Positions 1-6,981 of a DNA stretch of 20,042 nt are shown here, piece after piece. The position numbers and the translations under genes are program-made. The stretch's first letter is position 1, and each line of letters begins with the position of its first letter. The DNA lies in assembly GCA_947589145.1 (NCBI GenBank), contig CANQCB010000015.1, forward strand, positions 1 through 20,042. The letters are read 5' to 3'. This DNA comes from an uncultured Clostridia bacterium (GTDB lineage Bacteria > Bacillota > Clostridia > Christensenellales > Pumilibacteraceae). The notes beneath the pieces are model-generated. The model did no database searches. It was not told the DNA's origin and saw only the letters and a list, made by a program, of their open reading frames with translations.

Positions 1-1
1 C

Positions 2-610
2 CTCATGCCCGTCGTAATGACGGACGAGGACATAGAAAAAATCAAGGCGACTTTGCCCGAACTCAAACGCGCGCGCCGCACGAGATATATCGAAGAGTTG
101 GGACTTTCCGAATACGACGCGGACATTCTCACCGCTCAACCGAGCATAGCCGATCTGTTTGACGGCGCGGTGAAGCTCGGCGCGAATGTCAAGAAAGCGG
201 CGAACTACGTTATGAGCGAAATCATGAGAAAGGGCAAAACCGAGGGCGAGGACGGTATCACCGTGGGCGTGACGTCGGCGCAGCTTGCCGAAATCCTTTC
301 GCTCGTGGAAAAGGGCGAAATCAACCTCGTGGCGTCAAAAGACGTGCTCGACAAGATCTGGCAAAGCGATATGACGGCGGGCGAGGCGGTGGACAAACTC
401 GGACTTCGCCAAAACAACGACACGGGCGAGATAGAAAAACTCGTGCGCGACATAATAGCCGCCAACCCCGGTCCCGCGCAGGACTTCCGCAACGGCAACG
501 AAAAAGTGCTTTCTTTCTTCGTGGGGCAACTCATGAAGGCGACGAAAGGAAAGATCAATCCGAAAATCGCGGGCGACCTTGTCAGAAAACTTCTTTCGAG
601 CGGCGATTGA
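2..610 (+). CDS. gatB: Aspartyl/glutamyl-tRNA amidotransferase subunit B, C-terminal part (cut by window edge)
   Basis: GatB is the subunit of the cytoplasmic GatCAB complex that binds and activates mischarged Glu-tRNA(Gln) or Asp-tRNA(Asn), while GatA supplies ammonia. About 203 C-terminal residues are present and the open frame runs off the left edge, so the ATG at 5 is internal. The first residues, LMPVVMTDEDIEKI, match the family segment that follows PDLPPV. The stretch LPELKRARRTRYIEELGLSEYDADIL is typical of the helical tail. The rest is the GatB/YqeY tRNA-binding domain, with FFVGQLMKATKGKINP near the end. Whole GatB is usually about 475 residues, so roughly the last 40 percent is here. 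The stop overlaps a possible TTG start of the next ORF, and the two genes are probably co-transcribed. Confident call from conserved tail motifs. Confidence 0.95.
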   Translation, partial: LMPVVMTDEDIEKIKATLPELKRARRTRYIEELGLSEYDADILTAQPSIADLFDGAVKLGANVKKAANYVMSEIMRKGKTEGEDGITVGVTSAQLAEILSLVEKGEINLVASKDVLDKIWQSDMTAGEAVDKLGLRQNNDTGEIEKLVRDIIAANPGPAQDFRNGNEKVLSFFVGQLMKATKGKINPKIAGDLVRKLLSSGD

Positions 611-624
611 AGCAAGGGGTAGAA

Positions 625-1479
625 ATGGAATATAACGACATCGAACGGACGCTTGCGGAGGAACGGGAACGGTTTATAGCCGCATGGGAAAAAATCTCCA
701 ACGCGCGGATTAAGAAAACGCAAAGGAACGAATTCGGGCTTAAAGGCAAATATCCGCTGCTGATTGCGGCGAGTTTATTTGTGATAGCGGCGATACTCGT
801 CGTGCAGTTCGTTTTCGCGCAATTCGACGTTTGGTATATAATTTGCGAGTGCATAATCGTATTGACCATGAGCGGATCGGTGATTTTGCTGTCGATAAGT
901 TGGCGAATAACTCTGAAAAACGCCAAATGTGCGGAAATTATCGAGTACTATGCGGGAGATATCAAGTGCGTGACGAGCGAGATTACAGGCGGCGGCAGAA
1001 AGGTCGAATGGGAAGAAGCGCGGTTTTACTTTCTCGGCGACGACAGAGCCGAACTGTTCGACGGCGGCGCGAAGCAATATCAGCCTTTCATATATAAGAA
1101 GGTGCGCGGACATTCGCGCAACTACGTCCTTCTCGACGGCAAAACTTTGGCGATAAATTTCATAGACGGCGCGACCGTGACCAAAAGAGAGGGCGGCGTC
1201 ACCGAGTTTAACAACGGCTTCAAGTTCAAAGTGACGGACGGCAATCTCGAATGGTTCGAAATCAAGGGAATGTACAGCGAGTGCTACGAGAACAATTTCC
1301 CCTTGTACGCTCCTCTCACCGCGAGCAGATCTTACGTGTTCCGCTATGAGTTCGAGGAGATTAATCGCAAAAATTACCGCATGATACTCCCCGAAATCGT
1401 CCGCGCGGCGGCGGAATATTACTTTACCGAGCCGCCAAAAGATCCGAATATTCTTATTGAAAATCTCAAACAAAAATAA
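625..1479 (+). CDS. Membrane protein of unknown function with paired transmembrane helices
   Basis: I do not recognise this family. An upstream TTG at 607 is in frame, but the ATG at 625 is preferred because AAGGGG (614-619) lies five bases before it. The product is 284 residues. Residues about 1-40 are charged and helical (EEERERF-type). Two hydrophobic stretches follow at roughly residues 44-65 and 72-93, separated by a short FDVWY turn, which suggests a helical hairpin. The remaining 190 residues are soluble and beta-rich, with many Lys, Glu and Tyr. It starts 14 bases after the gatB stop and is followed at once by a terminator, so it is the last gene of the gat transcription unit. Nothing links it to tRNA amidation except position. 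The real start and membrane anchoring are likely; the function is unknown. Confidence 0.7.
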   Translation: MEYNDIERTLAEERERFIAAWEKISNARIKKTQRNEFGLKGKYPLLIAASLFVIAAILVVQFVFAQFDVWYIICECIIVLTMSGSVILLSISWRITLKNAKCAEIIEYYAGDIKCVTSEITGGGRKVEWEEARFYFLGDDRAELFDGGAKQYQPFIYKKVRGHSRNYVLLDGKTLAINFIDGATVTKREGGVTEFNNGFKFKVTDGNLEWFEIKGMYSECYENNFPLYAPLTASRSYVFRYEFEEINRKNYRMILPEIVRAAAEYYFTEPPKDPNILIENLKQK

Positions 1480-1500
1480 AAGAGACGGCGTCTTTTTTAT
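1478..1500 (+). terminator. Intrinsic terminator after the gat operon
   Basis: Arms AAAAGAGAC (1478-1486) and GTCTTTTTT (1490-1498) pair over nine positions with one G-T wobble and a three-base loop, running straight into the T tract. The left arm overlaps the stop codon of the membrane protein gene. Confidence 0.7.
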
Positions 1501-1504
1501 TATA

Positions 1505-1545
1505 CGGAGAGTTAAACTCCGCCGAAAAAGATCTTGCTTTTTCGG
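1505..1545. repeat. Two small inverted repeats between convergent genes
   Basis: CGGAG (1505-1509) pairs with CTCCG (1517-1521), and CCGAAAAAG (1522-1530) pairs with CTTTTTCGG (1537-1545) around a six-base loop. They lie between the plus-strand terminator at 1478-1500 and the minus-strand terminator at 1551-1589. They may be auxiliary terminators or RNA-stabilising hairpins. Confidence 0.5.
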
Positions 1546-1550
1546 GAAAA

Positions 1551-1589
1551 AGTAAAAACAGGGGACGTTGTTTGCAAACAACGTCCCCT
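1551..1589 (-). terminator. Terminator of apgM with a 30-base perfect palindrome
   Basis: Positions 1560-1589 form a perfect palindrome with half-site AGGGGACGTTGTTTG. On the minus strand it is followed by a T-rich stretch (complement of 1551-1558), as expected for intrinsic termination of the gene ending at 1609. Confidence 0.8.
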
Positions 1590-1608
1590 TTAACGACAAT
1601 TTATCGAA

Positions 1609-2811
1609 TTATTTGTCCAGCAGCATTTTGCAAAGTTCCACGCCGCTCGGCACAAAGACGGAGGTGCTTTGAGCGGTTTTTTCGTTATAGGTCGGAACGC
1701 CCCGAACCTCTTTTGCGCTGTCATAGATAATGAACGGCACGGGGTTGCCGACGTGCGTGCGAAGGGAGAGCGGAGTAGGGTGATCTGGAGTTATGAGGAG
1801 TTTGAACCGCTCGCCGCGCCTCGTCATTTCTTCATAAACGGGTTTGACGACGAGGCCGTCTATAAGTTCGATAGACTTGATTTTACCCGCCTTGTCGCCC
1901 TGATGACCGCATTCGTCGGGCGCTTCCATGTGGATATAAACATAGTCGTGCGTTTTGATCGCGTCGAGTGCGGCGGCGGCTTTGCCGCGAAAATCGGTAT
2001 GAAGCGTGCCGCATGCGCCTTCGACGTCGATCGAATCCATTCCGGCGACTTTGCCCAGCCCTTTAACGAGGTCCACCGCGGAAATTACCGCGCCTTTAAT
2101 TCCGTAAAGTTCTTCGAACGGGGCGAACGAAGGGCGCGTACCCTCTCCCCACAGCCAGCACGACGTAGCGGGGTTTTTGCCCGCGCGCACTCTTTCGGCG
2201 TTGACGGCGCTGCGTTTGAGCACTTCCATACTCGCTTTTTGGAACGCGAGTATTTCTTTACCGAACACGCCGCTCGGCAAATAGTCTTTGATCGGACGTC
2301 CGGAAATGTCGTGAGGCGGAGTGAGGATCGCTCCCGTTTTGCCGCCGCGATGAACGAGGCAATGTCGGTAACTCACGCCCGCGTAAAGTTCGCAATTCTC
2401 GGGCAGTTTGACTTTTTCGTTGATTTCGCGTATCAATTTTTCGGCGGTAGGCGAATCGATTTCGCCCGCGCTGTAATCCTGCATGGTGAGATCGTCATAA
2501 TCTCCGTCCCCGCCGAGCGTGACCAGATTACAGCGATAAGTAACGTCGTTTTCGGTAAGCGTAATACCCATGCTTGCGGCTTCGAGCGGCGAGCGGCCCG
2601 TGTAATAAACGGAGGGGTCGTAACCCATTACGGACATATTCGCCACGTCGCTGCCCGGCTTCATTCCGTCGGGTACGGTTTTGCACAGTCCGCAAACGCT
2701 TTTTGCGGCGAGCGCGTCAATATTCGGTTTGACGGCGAGCGAGAGGGGAGTTTGTCCGTTCTCGTCCGGGTAGTCCGCCCAACCGTCTCCTAAAATTACG
2801 ATATATTTCAT
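1609..2811 (-). CDS. apgM: Cofactor-independent phosphoglycerate mutase, archaeal type (possible homoserine kinase)
   Basis: This is a member of the alkaline phosphatase superfamily in the ApgM branch, which interconverts 3- and 2-phosphoglycerate without 2,3-bisphosphoglycerate in glycolysis. A subgroup of this family has been proposed to act as homoserine kinase in organisms lacking ThrB, and the sequence alone does not decide between the two. The start at 2811 (MKYIVILGDGWADYP) is set by AAAGGAG six bases upstream and by the conserved GDG metal motif at residues 8-10; an in-frame extension to 2892 is rejected. Further family motifs are GSDVANMSVMGYDP, containing the catalytic serine, then HMEAPDECGHQGD and ITPDHPTP, containing metal ligands. 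The 400-residue length is normal. It lies 93 bases after glmS on the same strand, with its own promoter-like sequence and no clear glmS terminator, so read-through is possible. Confidence 0.9.
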   Translation of the reverse strand: MKYIVILGDGWADYPDENGQTPLSLAVKPNIDALAAKSVCGLCKTVPDGMKPGSDVANMSVMGYDPSVYYTGRSPLEAASMGITLTENDVTYRCNLVTLGGDGDYDDLTMQDYSAGEIDSPTAEKLIREINEKVKLPENCELYAGVSYRHCLVHRGGKTGAILTPPHDISGRPIKDYLPSGVFGKEILAFQKASMEVLKRSAVNAERVRAGKNPATSCWLWGEGTRPSFAPFEELYGIKGAVISAVDLVKGLGKVAGMDSIDVEGACGTLHTDFRGKAAAALDAIKTHDYVYIHMEAPDECGHQGDKAGKIKSIELIDGLVVKPVYEEMTRRGERFKLLITPDHPTPLSLRTHVGNPVPFIIYDSAKEVRGVPTYNEKTAQSTSVFVPSGVELCKMLLDK

Positions 2812-2858
2812 AAACAGCTCCTTTCGATTGCGATATCTGGATTTCTTCGATCGACATA

Positions 2859-2888
2859 ATTTTATCACTTCGCGGAGCGTTTTAGCAA
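2859..2888 (-). promoter_or_regulatory. Putative sigma-70 promoter of apgM
   Basis: On the minus strand TTGCTA (2888-2883) lies 18 bp from TAAAAT (2864-2859). A TG one base upstream of the -10 gives an extended -10 (TGATAAAAT). The predicted start near 2852 gives a leader of about 40 bases containing the AAAGGAG site. Confidence 0.6.
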
Positions 2889-2904
2889 GCAAATAACGAA
2901 ATTT

Positions 2905-4635
2905 TTATTCTACCGTTACGCTTTTTGCGAGATTGCGCGGTTTGTCGATATCTTTACCGAGCAAGAGCGCCGCTTCATACGCCAAACGTTGCAGGGGGAT
3001 AACGCTGACGGCCGCCGACAACAAAGGGTGGACGTTTGGAAGGGGCAGGACAAAATCGGCGGCTTGCGCGACTTCGTCGATATTTGTCACCGCGATAACC
3101 GTGCCGCCGCGCGCCCTCACCGTCGCCATGGAAAGCAGAGTTTTTTCGCCGAGCGCCTCGTCGGTACTCACGACTACAACGGGAGTACCTTTTTCTATGA
3201 GCGAGATACTGCCGTGTTTGAGTTCGCCCGCCGCAATGCCGAGCGCCGAGATATATGAAATTTCTTTGAGTTTAAGCGCGCCTTCGAGCGCCGCGCCATA
3301 GTCCGCTTTGCGCCCGATAAAGAAAGGATTGACCGACTTTGCGATAAGTTTTGCGACCTCTCCGACCTCGACGGCGAGCGCCTTTTCCGCGGCAAACGGC
3401 AATTCTTTGAGTGCGGCGGCAATTTCGTCGTTTCGCGAAGCCAACACTCCGAGCGCCCCGACCTGCGTGGTAAAGCCCTTCGTGGTGGCGACGGAAATTT
3501 CCGGACCGGCTCTCGTGCAGAACTTCTCGTCGCAAACGCGCGTAAGCGTGGACGAGTGGACGTTGGAAACGGCGAGCGTGAGATATCCTCTACGCTTAGC
3601 CTCTTCCGCGGCGGCGATGGTGTCCGCCGTCTCGCCCGACTGCGACAGAAAAACAGCCTGTTTTCCCCGACCGACCGTTTTTTCGGAGTATATGAACTCG
3701 CTTGCAAGGCACACCTCCGCGCTGCAACCCGTAATTCGCTCGACGAGCGGCTTTGAGGCAAGCGCGGCATGATAGGACGAACCGCAACCGATGAGCGTCA
3801 CGTTCCGACGTAAATACGGTCGCCCCAAGCAATCTTCGGTAACGGTACGGGCAAGCGCCTCGGGTTGTTCGTACATTTCTTTGAGCATATAATGCGGAAA
3901 ACCGGACAGCGCCGCCGCGATTTCCGGCGACGAGCATTTGACGCGCTCGGGTTCGACGCGCCTGCCTCGGAAAAACACTTCCGCGCTTCCGGGGCGCACC
4001 CGCGCGACTTGCCCGTCCGCAAGCACGATAAGAGAGGTAACTTCCTTCGGCATAGCCGTCCCGTCCGAGGAGATGCACGCCATATCCTCACCCAGCCCGA
4101 TAATAAGCGGACTGCGCATTTTTGCGGCGTAAATGTCGCTCGGAAAATCGGCGCAAAGAACGCCGAGCGCGAAAGAGCCGCGCAGATCGGCGGCGACGCG
4201 CGACAGACAGGCGAGCGGATCGCCGCGATATTCCCATTCGAGAAGATGGGCGATAAGTTCGCTGTCCGTGTCGCTTTTGAGCGAAATACCGCGATTTTCG
4301 CATAGTACTCGAAGATTGCGACAATTATCGATAATGCCGTTATGCACGATTGCGAACTTGCCGCCGTAAGACAGGTGCGGGTGACAGTTGATTTCGGTTG
4401 GACAGCCGTGCGTAGCCCACCGCGTATGCCCGATCCCGCAGACCTCGGGCAGGTCGCGCCCACGGAGTTTTTCTTCGAGTGCGGAAATTCTTCCCACCGC
4501 TTTGACCGTAACGATTTCGCTCCCGCAAACCGCGATGCCCGCCGAGTCGTAACCGCGATATTCCAACGCATGCAGCCCTTTCGTCAATACGGGAGCCGCA
4601 GGCTTATTCCCGGTATACCCAATAATTCCGCACAT
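2905..4635 (-). CDS. glmS: Glutamine--fructose-6-phosphate aminotransferase (isomerizing)
   Basis: GlmS makes glucosamine-6-phosphate from fructose-6-phosphate and glutamine, the committed step towards UDP-GlcNAc for peptidoglycan. The start at 4635 is fixed by biochemistry: Cys2 of MCGIIGYTGN becomes the N-terminal nucleophile after Met removal, so the longer open frame to 5112 is not coding. The glutaminase domain shows EYRGYDSAG, GIGHTRWATHG, HNGIIDN and SDTDSE. Two SIS domains follow with LIGCGSSYHAAL and LSQSGETADT. The C-terminus KPRNLAKSVTVE is canonical. The 576 residues are slightly short for the family (about 600). The best Shine-Dalgarno, AAAGGAG at 4664-4658, is 22 bases from the ATG, which is too far for normal initiation. 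The gene is divergent from glmM, whose product uses its product. Confidence 0.97.
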   Translation of the reverse strand: MCGIIGYTGNKPAAPVLTKGLHALEYRGYDSAGIAVCGSEIVTVKAVGRISALEEKLRGRDLPEVCGIGHTRWATHGCPTEINCHPHLSYGGKFAIVHNGIIDNCRNLRVLCENRGISLKSDTDSELIAHLLEWEYRGDPLACLSRVAADLRGSFALGVLCADFPSDIYAAKMRSPLIIGLGEDMACISSDGTAMPKEVTSLIVLADGQVARVRPGSAEVFFRGRRVEPERVKCSSPEIAAALSGFPHYMLKEMYEQPEALARTVTEDCLGRPYLRRNVTLIGCGSSYHAALASKPLVERITGCSAEVCLASEFIYSEKTVGRGKQAVFLSQSGETADTIAAAEEAKRRGYLTLAVSNVHSSTLTRVCDEKFCTRAGPEISVATTKGFTTQVGALGVLASRNDEIAAALKELPFAAEKALAVEVGEVAKLIAKSVNPFFIGRKADYGAALEGALKLKEISYISALGIAAGELKHGSISLIEKGTPVVVVSTDEALGEKTLLSMATVRARGGTVIAVTNIDEVAQAADFVLPLPNVHPLLSAAVSVIPLQRLAYEAALLLGKDIDKPRNLAKSVTVE

Positions 4636-4657
4636 AACAATAAATTGTATGCGCGCG

Positions 4658-4714
4658 CTCCTTTCTCGGTTACCGACTGAAGCGCAACAATATGTGAAAA
4701 TACTTTTTTGAAAA
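4658..4714 (-). promoter_or_regulatory. glmS leader: distant SD and a weak promoter candidate
   Basis: AAAGGAG lies at 4664-4658, 22 bases before the glmS ATG. A weak promoter candidate is TTTTCA (4714-4709), a 16-bp spacer and TATTGT (4692-4687), each four of six matches to consensus. I see no glmS ribozyme core in the 205-bp intergenic region. Confidence 0.35.
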
Positions 4715-4840
4715 CGCGATAGAAAAATAAGAAGCATATCAAAGTCATCGATACGACAAAGTCCTCGCCGCAAAGGGAAACGCGCCGCAAATCCGAGGAA
4801 AACGATAATATAGCGGCTCGTTTCGGCATACATTTTTCTT

Positions 4841-6091
4841 ATGAAATATTTTGGCACGGACGGGATAAGGGGAATATACGGCATAGGGATAACCGAGGAC
4901 ATTGCATATCGCGCGGGCAGAGCGATCGCGGAGCTGATCGGCGGACGGGGCGTGGTATGTCGCGACACGCGCCTTTCGGGTCCCAATCTCGAAAGCGCGT
5001 TCACGTCGGGCGCGACGGACGGCGGCGCGCACGTTATGTCGGCGGGGATACTTCCCACCCCGGGAGCGGCGTTTCTGACGCGGCTGTTAAATGCCGATTT
5101 CGGCGTAGTCATCAGCGCGTCTCACAATCCTCCCGAGTACAACGGCATAAAGATTTTCACGCGTACGGGCAAACTCCCGACTTCCGCGGAACAGGCGCTC
5201 GAATATTATATGGATAATCTTCCGAGCAAATCGGCGAAGGGCGACGGCAAAAATTGCGACTGCGGCAGAGCCGAGTATATCGACCACCTTTTGAGCGAAG
5301 CGGAAAGAATGGGGAATTTGCTCGGACGGAGCGGCAGGTTGGACGGAATGCGCGTGCTCCTCGACAGCGGAAACGGCGCGGCGCGAGGCATTTCGCGCGA
5401 GGTATTCGAGCGGCTGGGCGCGAGAGTGGGCGAACTTTGCACGCATTGCAACGGCGAATGTATAAACGTTCGTTGCGGCGCGCTTGCTCCCGAACACATG
5501 GCGGAAGAGGCAAAAATCGGCGGTTACGACGTGGGACTGTCCTTTGACGGAGACGCGGATAGGTTGGTGGTGTGGCGCAGGCGAATAATGGCAGGCGACG
5601 AGATCATGCTGAACCTCTCGCGTTTTTCGGGTTTCGGCGACAAAATCGTGGGAACGGTGATGACGAACGGCGCGCTCGAACGCACTCTCGCGCTGCGCGG
5701 CAAACACTTCGTTCGCACGGCGGTCGGAGACAGGAACGTGAGCGAAGTAATGAAAATCGTGTCCGCAAATCTCGGCGGCGAACCGAGCGGGCACTACATA
5801 CTCGGCGACCGACCGACGGGCGACGGCTTGCTTTCGGGCATAGCGGTGTGTCTGCTGCTGACCAAAGGCGAACTCGAAAATCTGGAACTCGACAAAAGCA
5901 AACTCATATCCGTGCCCGCAAGCGGCGCGGCGCTTTCGAGCGACAAGGTACAACGCGCTGTGGCGGAGGCGAAAAAACTCGCCGAAAGAATAGTGGTGAG
6001 AATGAGCGGAACCGAGCCGCTTCTGCGCATACTTGCCGAGGGCGGCGACGTGGACGGCGCGGTTGAACTCATAAGGCGGGCGGTGGAATGA
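4841..6091 (+). CDS. glmM: Phosphoglucosamine mutase
   Basis: GlmM converts glucosamine-6-phosphate to glucosamine-1-phosphate through a phosphoserine intermediate, the step after GlmS. The N-terminus MKYFGTDGIRG is the family signature and fixes the start at 4841. The phosphoserine loop is SASHNPPEYNGIK, the Mg site is DGDADR, the sugar-specificity loop is GEPSGH, and the phosphate-binding loop near the C-terminus is RMSGTEPLLRI. At 416 residues it is shorter than the usual 440-450, but all four domain motifs are present in order. No Shine-Dalgarno is visible in the 30 bases before the ATG. A weak GATAAT at 4804-4809 could be a -10 element, giving a leader of about 25 bases. The last four bases (ATGA) overlap the start of uppP, so the two are translationally coupled. 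Confidence 0.96.
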   Translation: MKYFGTDGIRGIYGIGITEDIAYRAGRAIAELIGGRGVVCRDTRLSGPNLESAFTSGATDGGAHVMSAGILPTPGAAFLTRLLNADFGVVISASHNPPEYNGIKIFTRTGKLPTSAEQALEYYMDNLPSKSAKGDGKNCDCGRAEYIDHLLSEAERMGNLLGRSGRLDGMRVLLDSGNGAARGISREVFERLGARVGELCTHCNGECINVRCGALAPEHMAEEAKIGGYDVGLSFDGDADRLVVWRRRIMAGDEIMLNLSRFSGFGDKIVGTVMTNGALERTLALRGKHFVRTAVGDRNVSEVMKIVSANLGGEPSGHYILGDRPTGDGLLSGIAVCLLLTKGELENLELDKSKLISVPASGAALSSDKVQRAVAEAKKLAERIVVRMSGTEPLLRILAEGGDVDGAVELIRRAVE

Positions 6092-6855
6092 ACTTTTTTC
6101 AGACCGCATTCCTCGGTTTCGTGCAGGGCTTGACCGAATTTTTGCCGGTGTCGAGCAGCGGACACCTGATTCTCACCCGACAAATTCTCGGGTTGGAAAG
6201 CAGTTCGATGTTCTTCGATATTCTTCTCCACGTCGGCTCGTTGGGCGCGGTAATACTCGTTTTTCGCCGCGATATTCTCGCCCTTTTCAAACCGCCTTTC
6301 AAAAAACTTCTTCTGCTCACGCTTGCTACGATACCCGCGGCGGTCGTCGGCTTCCTGCTCGGCGACGCGATAGACGAAGTTTTCGCGAGCGGCAAATGGC
6401 TGTGGATAACGTTCGCGCTCACCGCAGTTCTGTTGATCGTAACCGAGCGCATAAGCAAAAAGCGCGATCCGAAGCCTTTCGGCGCGCGCCAAGCGGCGGC
6501 AATGGGCGTCATGCAGGCGTTCGCGCTCCTGCCCGGGCTGTCGAGGAGCGGTTCTACCATATTCGGAGGAATAGCGGCTGGCGGAGAAAGGGAAGAGGTC
6601 GCGAAGTTCTCTTTTTTGATGAGCGTTCCCATAATAATCGGCAGCGCGGCGGTAGGGATGATAGGCTCGGACGGACTTGCACTCACCGTCGGTTGGTGGG
6701 AAACGTTGTGCGGAATGGCGGCGGCGTTCGTCAGCAGTCTCGTCGCGATAAAGGGAATGATGAAAATAATAGCAAAGGCGAGCTATAAACCCCTTGCCGT
6801 ATATCTTTTCGCGGTAAGCCTGCTCTCGTTGACGCTCACTCTGACGGGCGCATAG
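6088..6855 (+). CDS. uppP: Undecaprenyl-diphosphate phosphatase
   Basis: UppP (BacA) is an integral membrane enzyme that removes a phosphate from undecaprenyl pyrophosphate and so recycles the lipid carrier for peptidoglycan and other envelope polymers. Two signature loops are clear: QGLTEFLPVSSSGHL at residues about 14-28, and ALLPGLSRSGST about two-thirds along, which form the active site. Several hydrophobic helices surround them (for example LLLLTLATIPAAVVGFLLG and SYKPLAVYLFAVSLLSL). The length, 255 residues, is at the short end of the family. The start overlaps the glmM stop by four bases and a strong terminator follows, so this is the second and last gene of a glmM-uppP operon. Overproduction of this family gives bacitracin resistance, but nothing here indicates unusual expression. 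Confidence 0.95.
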   Translation: MNFFQTAFLGFVQGLTEFLPVSSSGHLILTRQILGLESSSMFFDILLHVGSLGAVILVFRRDILALFKPPFKKLLLLTLATIPAAVVGFLLGDAIDEVFASGKWLWITFALTAVLLIVTERISKKRDPKPFGARQAAAMGVMQAFALLPGLSRSGSTIFGGIAAGGEREEVAKFSFLMSVPIIIGSAAVGMIGSDGLALTVGWWETLCGMAAAFVSSLVAIKGMMKIIAKASYKPLAVYLFAVSLLSLTLTLTGA

Positions 6856-6893
6856 GCGAAATGCCGAACAAACGGAAACAAACGGCAACGTGG

Positions 6894-6925
6894 AAATATC
6901 CGAGAAGATCGGATATTTTTATTTT
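6894..6925 (+). terminator. Intrinsic terminator of glmM-uppP
   Basis: AAATATCCGA (6894-6903) and TCGGATATTT (6909-6918) form a perfect ten-base-pair stem with a GAAGA loop, followed by TTATTTT. Confidence 0.9.
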
Positions 6926-6981
6926 GCGCTCACTTTCGCCCCGCCTGCCGCATAAATAAAAAAGCAAACGGGAGGTACACA

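Noticed and set aside
1669..2793. Plus-strand open frame of 374 codons opposite apgM
   Set aside because: It is antisense to a gene with all family motifs, and its Phe/Arg-rich composition and lack of a start signal mark it as a shadow. The same holds for the frames at 5087-6109 and 5794-6888 on the minus strand.
4636..4840. glmS ribozyme upstream of glmS
   Set aside because: The conserved ribozyme core sequences are not visible on the minus strand, and the space between SD and any promoter is too small.
4636..5112. N-terminal extension of glmS by about 159 codons
   Set aside because: GlmS needs Cys as residue 2, and the extension is antisense to the glmM 5' end.
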